A stretch of DNA of 8,997 nucleotides from Candidatus Babeliales bacterium (GTDB lineage: Bacteria > Babelota > Babeliae > Babelales > JANWKD01). The notes under the pieces were generated by a model. That model had not been told where the DNA came from. It saw only the letters and a list, made by a program, of their open reading frames with translations, and ran no database searches. Positions 1-6,655 of the stretch are shown here, one piece after another. Location of the stretch: the NCBI GenBank assembly GCA_025451595.1, contig JANWKD010000103.1, forward strand, positions 1-8,997, read 5' to 3'. The position numbers were made by a program, and so were the translations under genes. Every line of letters begins with the position of its first letter. The stretch's first letter is position 1.

Positions 1-21
1 AATAAAAATTTAATTTTTATT
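1..21. repeat. AT-only perfect palindrome (10-bp arms)
   Basis: Positions 1-10 (AATAAAAATT) and 12-21 (AATTTTTATT) are exact inverse complements around a single T. It could be the tail of a terminator for a gene left of the window, but it has no G or C in the stem, so a stable hairpin is unlikely. It may be only a product of the AT-rich composition. Confidence 0.35.
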
Positions 22-97
22 ATTGCAAAATATAAGAATGACTTAATACATTAATAGTGATTTGGGGAGAATCATATGTTCAAAAGGAACCAATCTT

Positions 98-103
98 GGG
101 GGA
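98..103 (+). promoter_or_regulatory. Ribosome binding site that fixes the sulfotransferase start at 107
   Basis: GGGGGA lies 3 nt before the ATG at 107, measured from its last base. The upstream in-frame TTG at 62 has no SD in front of it and would bury the hydrophobic leader behind 15 extra residues. The ATG at 107 is therefore preferred. Confidence 0.55.
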
Positions 104-106
104 ATA

Positions 107-925
107 ATGAAAAAAATAACAAAACAAATTTATCTCAGCCTTTATCTAGCAATATTGAATGTCTCGCTATATCCTAACCTCAATGAAACAAGAATAGTTG
201 TAACATCAATCCCCAAATCGGGAACCAACCTATTAGCTCGATGCATTTCTCTTTTAACAGGCAAGCAACTACAAGTAAATTTTAGACCTTTATATGAAAA
301 TTACGGATCAAAAGCAACCTGGCATGGCCCTAATAGCGCACTATGGAATACATTACCAGCAAATTCCTTTTATCTATCTCATATTGTATATAATGAACAA
401 GCAAAACAAGAATTAATATTTTATAATTATAAACATCTATTTATATATCGCGATCCTAGAGATCAAATTGTTTCTTATTATTATTGGTCTCGCCATTGGC
501 CAAATGTTATAGATGTTCACAATAATGACTATGAATTCTATCTATACTACTTGATCACCAATGGCAACGTAATATCTGGATGCACCAAAGGAATTGCTGA
601 ATTCTATCAATGTTATCTTCCCTGGATTAATGAGCCAACTTGCTATGCTGTAAAATTTGAAGATCTCATTGGTCCACAGGGAGGAGGAAATCTCAATACT
701 CAACTTCATGAGATAAAAAACATAGCCAATTTTATAGGTATATCTATATCCGATCAAGAAGCTCTTAGCGTTGCTAATCAACTATTTGGCTCTACTGGAA
801 CATTCCGATCTGGACAAATCGGCGAATGGAAAACACATTTTAATGCACACCATAAAATGGCATTTAAAGAAGTAGCAGGCACTTTATTAATAGAATTAGG
901 GTATGAAAAAGACCTTAATTGGTAA
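107..925 (+). CDS. Exported sulfotransferase (PAPS-dependent, Sulfotransfer_1-like)
   Basis: Predicted to transfer a sulfuryl group from PAPS to a hydroxyl or amine of a sugar, lipid or protein acceptor; the acceptor cannot be read from the sequence. Numbering from the ATG at 107 (272 aa), PKSGTNLL at 36-43 is the 5'-phosphosulfate loop and YRDPRDQIVSYYYW at 114-127 is the 3'-phosphate-binding segment. FEDLIGPQGG at 184-193 and GEWKTHF at 239-245 match the C-terminal part of the family. H92 (in LSHIVY) is a candidate catalytic base. Length is normal for a complete single-domain enzyme. The N-terminus (MKKITKQ, then a hydrophobic stretch to about residue 22) looks like a signal peptide or anchor with an unclear cleavage site. 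The gene stands alone, 243 bp before the next operon. The family call is secure; the location and acceptor are inferred. Confidence 0.88.
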   Translation: MKKITKQIYLSLYLAILNVSLYPNLNETRIVVTSIPKSGTNLLARCISLLTGKQLQVNFRPLYENYGSKATWHGPNSALWNTLPANSFYLSHIVYNEQAKQELIFYNYKHLFIYRDPRDQIVSYYYWSRHWPNVIDVHNNDYEFYLYYLITNGNVISGCTKGIAEFYQCYLPWINEPTCYAVKFEDLIGPQGGGNLNTQLHEIKNIANFIGISISDQEALSVANQLFGSTGTFRSGQIGEWKTHFNAHHKMAFKEVAGTLLIELGYEKDLNW

Positions 926-1032
926 TTATTATATATAAAAGACGCGTTACATATGCAGAAAAATTAGGTTCTGGATCAATGTATCATAATCTCAATGGTA
1001 TCCATTTGATCTCAACATTTAGACCCTTATGA
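919..1032 (+). other. Short unassigned open frame after the sulfotransferase
   Basis: A TTG at 919 overlapping the sulfotransferase stop opens a frame of 37 codons ending in TGA at 1030-1032. No SD spacing supports it and the product (it contains YAEKLGSGSMYHNLNG) matches no family I recognise. It may be a decayed gene remnant or chance. It is listed only to describe the left half of the 926-1168 gap. Confidence 0.1.
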
Positions 1033-1092
1033 ATATAGAAATATCCTTTATCCAAACTTTCTCTAGTATAATTTATGATTATCTTTACATCT

Positions 1093-1122
1093 CTGACATC
1101 CATAAATTATGGTGTTTATAAT
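1093..1122 (+). promoter_or_regulatory. Sigma70-type promoter of the four-gene operon
   Basis: The -35 box CTGACA (1093-1098, five of six consensus bases) and the perfect -10 box TATAAT (1117-1122) are separated by 18 bp. Transcription would start near 1129, giving a leader of about 40 nt before the GTG at 1169. This is the strongest promoter match I can find in the window. Confidence 0.6.
1100..1112. promoter_or_regulatory. Perfect palindrome within the promoter spacer (candidate operator)
   Basis: CCATAA (1100-1105) and TTATGG (1107-1112) are exact inverse complements around a single A. The palindrome lies wholly between the -35 and -10 boxes of the operon promoter, where a bound repressor or a spacer-binding activator would act. 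No regulator gene is present in the window, so the binding protein is unknown. Confidence 0.35.
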
Positions 1123-1168
1123 TATCAAGCAAAATATAGGGAAGGCCGTCTTACTGAAAAGGTGAACT

Positions 1169-1885
1169 GTGACAAATTGGTTATTAATGTTGCTAATTTT
1201 CAGCTTACCTTGTTTTAGTTATGAATACCCAAAACCCATCAGCGGATACTTTAGTCAAAAGGGACAAGATAAATTTTTAAATGAACGCATATTCAATAAC
1301 AAAAAACATGGTATTTTTATCGAAGTCGGCGCTCATGATGGTATAAGTTTTAGCAATACCTATTTTTTTGAAAAATATCTTAATTGGTCCGGTATTTGTA
1401 TTGAGCCAAATCCTGATATTTTTGAACAACTCACAAAAAATCGTCGCTGCTTTTGTGAACAACTGTGCATAACAAATATTCCCGGTTTCCAACCCTTTCT
1501 TAAATGCAATGGTTATATGCTAGAAATGTATAGTGGCCTTTTGCATCAGTATGATCCCCGCCATACAGCAAGAATAGATGATGAAATCAGCATATATGGT
1601 GGATCAAAAGAGGTTATCCAAGTTAAATGTGTCACATTTAAAGAAATTTTTGAAAAATATAATCTGTCCTACATAGATATCTTAAGTATCGATATAGAGG
1701 GAGGAGAAGAAGCAGCCATTAAAACAATTAATTTTGATACAATCAAAATTAATATCATTATCATCGAAAATAATTTTAATGAAAATACGATCAAAGAATT
1801 TCTCCTTTCCAAGGGATATCAATATCTAGTACGCATCGGAAAAGATGATATTTATCAATTGAAAGGATCAGATGATCAAATTTAA
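1169..1885 (+). CDS. Exported FkbM family methyltransferase (first gene of operon)
   Basis: Predicted SAM-dependent O-methyltransferase of the FkbM/Methyltransf_21 family, often acting on sugar hydroxyls; the acceptor is unknown. The GTG start at 1169 is chosen because AAGGTGA ends 3 nt before it. In the 238-aa product, residues 5-17 form a hydrophobic leader ending in CFS. SQKGQDKFL at 29-37 is the usual lead-in of this subfamily. FIEVGAHDG at 50-58 is SAM motif I, CIEPNP at 77-82 holds the acidic ribose-binding residue, and SIDIEGGE at 173-180 is the conserved downstream acidic motif. The leader lacks a basic residue, so the signal peptide is less typical than in its neighbours. The stop overlaps the next gene by 14 nt, which implies translational coupling. 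The family is confident; export and substrate are inferred. Confidence 0.87.
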   Translation: MTNWLLMLLIFSLPCFSYEYPKPISGYFSQKGQDKFLNERIFNNKKHGIFIEVGAHDGISFSNTYFFEKYLNWSGICIEPNPDIFEQLTKNRRCFCEQLCITNIPGFQPFLKCNGYMLEMYSGLLHQYDPRHTARIDDEISIYGGSKEVIQVKCVTFKEIFEKYNLSYIDILSIDIEGGEEAAIKTINFDTIKINIIIIENNFNENTIKEFLLSKGYQYLVRIGKDDIYQLKGSDDQI

Positions 1886-2837
1886 AACTATTCCACTCGT
1901 TTTCATAATATTTTCATTTTCTCTATGCTTTTCTAATCTCTCTCTGTATAAAATGCTTTATTATAATTCACTCATTCCCACAAATACAGATCTGAGAAAA
2001 CGAGTATTAACCACCGTATGTTGTGAAGATTGTGATAATTTAGCTAAAGTTGAAAATGCCGGCCACATTGTCCATTCTAAGAATATTTCACGTCAACGTA
2101 TGCACAACGGTATAGAAGTTCTTGCTGATTGCTACTATGGACGTTGGATGACCACACTTATTGAGCTTTTGAAAGGTCATCACGAACCACAAGAAGAAAG
2201 GGCTTTTCATGAAGTTATTCAATATATCCCAAATAATGCAGTCATGATCGAACTTGGAAGTTATTGGGGATATTACTCAATGTGGTTTCAACAACAAATT
2301 CCTAATGCCACAAATTATCTTATTGAACCCGATCCCGAAAATCTTATCATCGGCAAAAAAAATTTTTCTCTCAATAATATGCATGGCCAATTTATTCAAG
2401 CCATGGTAGGGATGCAAAGCCTCCCTGATCAAACATTTATTGATTGGAATTATAACCAGCATAAAGTTAATCAAATCTGCATAGATGATTTTGCAGCTGA
2501 ACATGCTATAGAATTTATACACATTCTTCATAGCGATATCCAAGGGGTCGAAATTGATATGCTCAAAGGATGTCAAAAACTTATCAATGAGCAACGTATT
2601 GGATATCTTTTCATATCCACCCATCGCGGCACTCATGAGAAATGCCTTGAATTCTTTGAAAAGACCAACCTTGAAGTTATGCTCTCAATAACTCGGGAAG
2701 AAAGTTTTTCTGCTGATGGTCTGATTGTAGCAAAACTTCCTTCAATAGAAGGTCCTAAAAAATTGGAAGCATCAAAAAGAACAACCCGATTTTGTACTCT
2801 TATAGATGGAGTTCTCGATGAAGACAATCAATCTTAA
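1872..2837 (+). CDS. Exported FkbM-like methyltransferase, paralogue A
   Basis: Predicted SAM-dependent methyltransferase of the FkbM superfamily, 321 aa. The start at 1872 has AAAGGA just upstream, inside the previous gene. Residues 1-21 (MIKFK, then a long hydrophobic run ending CFS) form a good signal peptide. A leader domain of about 100 residues precedes the fold; it includes CCEDC at 50-54. LKGHHEPQEE sits at 100-109, SAM motif I MIELGSYWGYY at 125-135, YLIEPDP at 149-155, HSDIQGVE at 220-227, FIST at 247-250 and DGLIVAK at 282-288. The downstream motif reads DIQG where the usual FkbM form is D-(I/T)-EG. The minus-strand gene at 4634-5599 shares all these blocks and has the same length, so the two are duplicates. 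The gene overlaps the next one by 20 nt. The reaction class is probable; the acceptor is unknown. Confidence 0.83.
   Translation: MIKFKTIPLVFIIFSFSLCFSNLSLYKMLYYNSLIPTNTDLRKRVLTTVCCEDCDNLAKVENAGHIVHSKNISRQRMHNGIEVLADCYYGRWMTTLIELLKGHHEPQEERAFHEVIQYIPNNAVMIELGSYWGYYSMWFQQQIPNATNYLIEPDPENLIIGKKNFSLNNMHGQFIQAMVGMQSLPDQTFIDWNYNQHKVNQICIDDFAAEHAIEFIHILHSDIQGVEIDMLKGCQKLINEQRIGYLFISTHRGTHEKCLEFFEKTNLEVMLSITREESFSADGLIVAKLPSIEGPKKLEASKRTTRFCTLIDGVLDEDNQS
2807..2811 (+). promoter_or_regulatory. Ribosome binding site choosing the start at 2818
   Basis: TGGAG ends 6 nt before the ATG at 2818. The in-frame ATG at 2806 overlaps this site and has no SD of its own, so 2818 is the better start of the fucosyltransferase. 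Confidence 0.55.
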
Positions 2838-3768
2838 CCTATACATTAGTCTTATTTTTTATATAACAAATTCACTTTATGCTACCCCTGTTGTCGAAGT
2901 TGTTTTTCCAGGCTTGCTGGGTAATCGATTATTTGCCTTTTGTGTAAGTAAAATAGTAGCAGAAGAATTAGGATTTAAGTTATATTCTCGGCCTATTTGG
3001 GGATTTCCGAATACCTATCTTTATGAAAATAATATTCCCTCATCCCAGTATCCAACTGAACACATAATGGGAACTGGACATGATCTTCAGTATTTAAACA
3101 TTCAGAAAATTGTAACCAATCATAGATTACGTAACATTAAGCTGCAAGGCTATTTCCATAAATACCGCTATCTTAAATCATATACCAAAAAAATACGTCA
3201 TGAATGGCTCACGCTAGACCCAACATTAATTCAGACTCAGGATCCCAATGATATTGTAATTCACATTCGCACTCAGTATGATCCCTATTTTCTTCCCTTT
3301 GAGTATTATAAAAAAGCGCTTGCTGCAACATCATACAATCGTATATTCATATGTATAGATGAACCAACTGATCCCTTTTTAGACAATTTCAAACCATATA
3401 ATCCTATTATATGCAGCTCTCGTTCACTCAATACATTCATGAGCGCGAATATGTCCTGGGATGAAATATGTAAAATAAATCTTGATGATTTTGCCTTTAT
3501 ATGCTCTTTTAACAAAATTATTATTTCGCAAAGCACCTACTCTTGGTGGGCGGCATTTTTATCAAATGCTCAAGAAATATATGCCCCTTTCTGTTCAAAT
3601 GAAGATGCTCAGGTGTATGGAAAGGTTGAAGAATCTCGGTATCATTATATAGATACCCCTATCGGAAAATCTAATATAATTAAAGCTTTCAGACAAAAGA
3701 ACCCAGATATATATCAAGCATACAACGATCTACTCATAACCCGCCTCAAATTACTTTTTCCTTATTAA
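2818..3768 (+). CDS. Exported GT11-type fucosyltransferase (alpha-1,2-fucosyltransferase-like)
   Basis: Predicted to transfer fucose from GDP-fucose to a glycan, most likely in an alpha-1,2 linkage as in family GT11. With the ATG at 2818 the protein has 316 aa. Residues 1-22 form a signal peptide with a likely cut after LYA. The GT11 blocks occur in order: GLLGNRLF at 32-39 (usual form GGLGNQLF), LQGYFHKYRYL at 109-119, IVIHIRTQYD at 146-155 (the HxR donor motif, with TQYD in place of RGDY), and ISQSTYSWWAAFLS at 236-249, a hallmark of the family. Length is typical and the gene is intact. It begins inside the preceding methyltransferase gene and is followed after 13 bp by a related glycosyltransferase, so fucosylation and methylation genes are co-expressed. 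The family is well supported; linkage and acceptor are not visible. Confidence 0.82.
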   Translation: MKTINLNLYISLIFYITNSLYATPVVEVVFPGLLGNRLFAFCVSKIVAEELGFKLYSRPIWGFPNTYLYENNIPSSQYPTEHIMGTGHDLQYLNIQKIVTNHRLRNIKLQGYFHKYRYLKSYTKKIRHEWLTLDPTLIQTQDPNDIVIHIRTQYDPYFLPFEYYKKALAATSYNRIFICIDEPTDPFLDNFKPYNPIICSSRSLNTFMSANMSWDEICKINLDDFAFICSFNKIIISQSTYSWWAAFLSNAQEIYAPFCSNEDAQVYGKVEESRYHYIDTPIGKSNIIKAFRQKNPDIYQAYNDLLITRLKLLFPY

Positions 3769-3781
3769 TGATGGGAATAAC

Positions 3782-4597
3782 ATGGCATATGCAATGAGAC
3801 TACTATTATTCACTATAATAGCTTTTGGTCAGCCAAAATACATTGAATGTTCTTCCTCTATTTCAATTATAACGAATCCTCAAGGATCTGATGGTTTTGG
3901 TGCCCAATTCCTTCTTATTATAGCCTCTGTTATTTATGCTGAATTAAATAATATGAAATATGTCTATACACCATTTAAAACTATGGAACATAATTATGAT
4001 AATGATCCTAATTTCATAGCAAAAAAAGAATGGCTCATTAATTTTATTAACAATTTTGAAATCAACCAAACAAATGATGCTATTGTGCCATCAAATGTAA
4101 TCGACATCTTTTACTTTGAAAAAAATTTGATTGGGATTGCAAATTGCTTCTCATTACAAAAAATAAAAAACATCTTCAGATTAAATAAGAATCTTCATAA
4201 TTATTTTAACAATGAGAATTTAAATATTGCCGTCCATATCAGAAGGCCTAATCCACATGATAATCGTATATATGGCACTGATACACCAGATACCGTTTTT
4301 TTAAATATCATCAACACATTAAGAGTTGTTTATTCTTCTCAAAATCCACTGTTTCATATTTATTCACAAGGAAATATTGAGCAGTTTGAAGCATTCAGTG
4401 CGCAAGACGTTGTTTTTCATTTAAACAAATCAGTCGAAGACTCATTTACATCAATGGTACTCGCTGATGTTTTAGTGATCTCGCCAAGTACCTTTAGCTA
4501 TACAGCCGGTCTTTTATCTAAAGGGATTGTCTATTATATACCATTTGTTTGCGCTCGCTTACCTCATTGGATACCAATAGATACACTCCCAACATAA
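3782..4597 (+). CDS. Putative exported glycosyltransferase, distant relative of the fucosyltransferases
   Basis: No named family is certain. The 271-aa product shows the same landmarks as GT11 and related GT-B fucosyltransferases in weak form: GSDGFGAQF at 35-43 in the place of GGLGNQLF, VHIRRPNPHD at 151-160 in the place of VHIRRGD, FHIYSQG at 191-197, and SPSTFSYTAGLLSKG at 234-248 in the place of the SSFSWW block. It probably transfers a deoxy-sugar or similar residue from a nucleotide-sugar. Residues 6-16 are a short hydrophobic leader after MAYAMR. The start at 3782 follows a modest GGGA; the ATG at 3794 has no SD. It lies 13 bp after the fucosyltransferase and closes the operon, ending 36 bp before the convergent minus-strand gene. 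It could also be a non-fucose transferase of the same fold. Confidence 0.6.
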   Translation: MAYAMRLLLFTIIAFGQPKYIECSSSISIITNPQGSDGFGAQFLLIIASVIYAELNNMKYVYTPFKTMEHNYDNDPNFIAKKEWLINFINNFEINQTNDAIVPSNVIDIFYFEKNLIGIANCFSLQKIKNIFRLNKNLHNYFNNENLNIAVHIRRPNPHDNRIYGTDTPDTVFLNIINTLRVVYSSQNPLFHIYSQGNIEQFEAFSAQDVVFHLNKSVEDSFTSMVLADVLVISPSTFSYTAGLLSKGIVYYIPFVCARLPHWIPIDTLPT

Positions 4598-4633
4598 AAA
4601 ACCAAAGAAAATAGATACGATTAGAGAAATCAA

Positions 4634-5599
4634 TCAAGAATTAACGCTTCGATCATATGTTCTAATTGCAATCTGCTCGGGACCTGCAACGCCTTTTCGT
4701 TTGGCAACAATTAATCCATCACCACTGCAACTTTGGTACGCAGTATGTTCAGCAAGAATACTAAACCCATGTGTTCTTAAAAAATGCAAACATGGGAAAT
4801 GGTCTCTTTTGGGATCATGAGTTGATATAAAAAAATAATCAATTTTATCAAGGTGCTTAACCGTAGTTTCTAACATTTCAGATTCAGCTCCCTGTATATC
4901 TGCGTGTAAAATATGAACTTGCTTGATGCCTTCGTTTTCCATAAAATCATCAATAGATATCCATTCTGTGCCAGTTATATCGGGTTCGGGATCCTTGATT
5001 ACTCCAACAAAGCCTCGCCGAAAAACTCCTGTTTTATTATTAAGCGCAAAATTTTTTCTACCTATTTCAAGCCGTCGAGAATCTGGTTCTATCAAATAAT
5101 TTTTGGCGCCTTTAATCTGAGATGCAAACCATAACGAATAATAAGCCCAATACGATCCAAGCTCTATCATCGTTGCATTTTCTGGTATATATTTTAATAT
5201 TTCATAAAAACATTTTTCCTCTTGTGGTTCATGATGACCTTTGAGCCCATGAATAACATCGGTAAGCCATTGAACATCATAATAACTATTAAGAATTATT
5301 TTGACACCATTATGCATTAACTGATATGCCGTTGCTCCAGCATAAAAAATTTCCCCCGCTCCAACAATTTTAGGCACATAATCAACATCATCTCCAGAAA
5401 TAGTCAATATTGCCCTTTGCATTTGATAAGTAGAGTCCTGTAGATTCGAAGAATTTGAGCTCATTCTTTCTATACATTTTCTTTTATGCTCTTGCATCTC
5501 TGCGCGCGGATAGGTAATATATGAGTAATTTTCGTTTAATTGTTCGGCATATGTATATACGGATAATAAAATAACCAAACAACTCATTCTGCGTAGCAT
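4634..5599 (-). CDS. Exported FkbM-like methyltransferase, paralogue B
   Basis: Predicted SAM-dependent methyltransferase, 321 aa, transcribed against all other genes. The start (CAT at 5597-5599) is preceded on its strand by GGAGG with an 8-nt gap. MLRR followed by a hydrophobic run ending TYA at 16-18 is a textbook signal peptide. LKGHHEPQEE is at 119-128, SAM motif I MIELGSYWAYY at 144-154, NYLIEPD at 167-173, LHADIQGAE at 231-239, FIST at 257-260 and DGLIVAK at 294-300. These match paralogue A at 1872-2837 block for block, including the unusual DIQG. The cysteine cluster of A is absent; the matching segment reads TISGDDVDYV. The N-terminal region is about 19 residues longer before the shared core. 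Duplication and inversion within the locus is the simplest history. Function is by family; the acceptor is unknown. Confidence 0.83.
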   Translation of the reverse strand: MLRRMSCLVILLSVYTYAEQLNENYSYITYPRAEMQEHKRKCIERMSSNSSNLQDSTYQMQRAILTISGDDVDYVPKIVGAGEIFYAGATAYQLMHNGVKIILNSYYDVQWLTDVIHGLKGHHEPQEEKCFYEILKYIPENATMIELGSYWAYYSLWFASQIKGAKNYLIEPDSRRLEIGRKNFALNNKTGVFRRGFVGVIKDPEPDITGTEWISIDDFMENEGIKQVHILHADIQGAESEMLETTVKHLDKIDYFFISTHDPKRDHFPCLHFLRTHGFSILAEHTAYQSCSGDGLIVAKRKGVAGPEQIAIRTYDRSVNS

Positions 5600-5606
5600 T
5601 CGTAAT

Positions 5607-5670
5607 CCTCCAACAAAACTATATTTTTCACCATATTGACAAAACTACACTTTTCATAACATGTTGGAGG
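5607..5670. repeat. 9-bp inverted repeat enclosing two imperfect direct repeats in the divergent promoter region
   Basis: CCTCCAACA (5607-5615) and TGTTGGAGG (5662-5670) are exact inverse complements. Between and overlapping them, ACAAAACTATATTTTTCA (5613-5630) recurs as ACAAAACTACACTTTTCA (5639-5656), identical at 16 of 18 positions with a 26-bp period. The left arm of the inverted repeat contains the SD of the minus-strand gene. The set lies between two divergent genes, where shared operators are expected, or it may be a footprint of local duplication. Confidence 0.5.
5636..5662 (+). promoter_or_regulatory. Weak candidate promoter for the FkbM gene at 5741
   Basis: A perfect -35 TTGACA (5636-5641) is followed after 15 bp by TAACAT (5657-5662), a poor -10. 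No better -10 exists at 16-18 bp. On the minus strand TATAGT (5618-5623) is a good -10 for the divergent gene but has no convincing -35 and would give a very short leader. The region surely holds promoters for both genes; the exact boxes are doubtful. Confidence 0.25.
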
Positions 5671-5730
5671 TGATAAAAACTAGAGATGAAACATGTAGCA
5701 AAAAAATATTGCACTACTTATTCTTTTTAT

Positions 5731-5735
5731 GGGAG
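5731..5735 (+). promoter_or_regulatory. Ribosome binding site choosing the start at 5741
   Basis: GGGAG ends 5 nt before the ATG at 5741. The in-frame ATG at 5729 overlaps the site and has only T-rich sequence upstream, so it is unlikely to be used. Confidence 0.55.
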
Positions 5736-5740
5736 TCAAT

Positions 5741-6547
5741 ATGATACAGTTATCGCAGAAGCTTATACGTATCTCATTAACCATTCCTCTTCTATACCTT
5801 ACTTCTGGAAATATTCATGGGAATCTACAAAAATACCCCCAAGAATTAAAATATAATTTGGTTGACGGATTGCCAGATATTTACATCCATCCTGATTCAG
5901 AAAAAATTGGTCACACATGGTCAAATGGTAACGTCTGGGATAAACCCTTAATACAAAAATTTTATTCATTATTACCTGCTCATGACTTTTTCGTAGTCAT
6001 TGATCTTGGTGCTCAAACTGGCAGTTTTTCACTATTGGCTAAATATTTTCCAAATTCAACCTGGTATGCATTTGAACCTATTCAAGAAGCTACAATCACT
6101 TTAAAGAAAAACCTGACCCTCAATGATATTCACAATGTTTCTGTTTATCAAATGGCCGCCTCTCATTTTTCTGGTAAAACTACACTCAAAATGCCCGCTA
6201 TGGATGAATGGGGATTAGCAACAATAGGACCAAACCCATTAAGATTCACTCTTGTCATAGAACGAGAAATCGAGTGTATTGATTTGGATAGTTTTGTTAC
6301 TGCTCAGCATATAAAAAAAGTACATTTCATGAAACTGGATACTGAAGGTTCAGAACTATCAATTCTTCGTGGCGCTAAAGACATGATTATGAGAGATCAT
6401 CCAATAATGATTATGGAATATAATGAAATAAATATGAAACAATGTGGTGTTCTTAAACAAGAAATTGATGAACTTTTAGTAGAAATGGGGTACGAGTGGA
6501 AACTGATAAGCAGTGAAGATATTTTATGCGTCCCTACTAGATCCTAA
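5741..6547 (+). CDS. Exported FkbM family methyltransferase (classic type)
   Basis: Predicted SAM-dependent O-methyltransferase. With the ATG at 5741 the protein has 268 aa. Residues 1-26 form a signal peptide (KLIR, then a hydrophobic run to about 22, possible cut after IHG). VIDLGAQTGSFSLL at 86-99 is SAM motif I, YAFEPI at 109-114 carries the ribose-binding Glu, IDLDSF at 180-185 and MKLDTEGSELSILRGA at 197-212 are the signature FkbM blocks, and IMEYNE at 224-229 follows. It has the usual D-T-E-G form, unlike paralogues A and B, so it belongs to a separate branch. It is divergent from paralogue B and ends 142 bp before the next start, probably as a single-gene unit. The family is certain; export is inferred and the acceptor unknown. 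Confidence 0.88.
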   Translation: MIQLSQKLIRISLTIPLLYLTSGNIHGNLQKYPQELKYNLVDGLPDIYIHPDSEKIGHTWSNGNVWDKPLIQKFYSLLPAHDFFVVIDLGAQTGSFSLLAKYFPNSTWYAFEPIQEATITLKKNLTLNDIHNVSVYQMAASHFSGKTTLKMPAMDEWGLATIGPNPLRFTLVIEREIECIDLDSFVTAQHIKKVHFMKLDTEGSELSILRGAKDMIMRDHPIMIMEYNEINMKQCGVLKQEIDELLVEMGYEWKLISSEDILCVPTRS

Positions 6548-6627
6548 AAAATATCTTCTCAAGCTTTTCCTAAATAGCAAATCGGCATGCGCCTTTTCTC
6601 TGGCTCATAAGATCTAAGATAACCCCC

Positions 6628-6655
6628 TTGACATTTTTATGGTGTGTAGTTGAAT
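6628..6655 (+). promoter_or_regulatory. Candidate promoter of the 6690-8997 operon
   Basis: A perfect -35 TTGACA (6628-6633) and TTGAAT (6650-6655, four of six -10 bases) are separated by 16 bp. The predicted start near 6662 leaves a leader of about 28 nt before the ATG at 6690. The -10 is mediocre, but the position in a 142-bp gap before three closely spaced genes supports it. Confidence 0.4.

Noticed and set aside
62..106. TTG start that would extend the sulfotransferase by 15 residues
   Set aside because: It has no SD, and the ATG at 107 follows GGGGGA and places the hydrophobic leader at the N-terminus.
1179..1213. Cysteine at residue 15 of the 1169 gene as a lipoprotein signal
   Set aside because: The residues before it (Ser-Leu-Pro) do not fit the lipobox pattern, which needs a small residue at -1.
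2277..2636. Minus-strand open frame of 119 codons inside paralogue A
   Set aside because: It lies fully opposite a gene with clear family motifs, has no recognisable domain and is a shadow frame.
4598..4633. Search for a bidirectional terminator between the convergent genes
   Set aside because: The 36 bp are A-rich without complementary arms. I see no intrinsic terminator.
4913..5134. Plus-strand open frame of 73 codons opposite paralogue B
   Set aside because: It is antisense to conserved SAM-binding motifs and has no SD or recognisable product.
6548..6627. GGCATGCGCC followed by TTTTCTC as a terminator after the FkbM gene
   Set aside because: The possible stem is only about three base pairs and the T-run is short and broken, so it is not supported.
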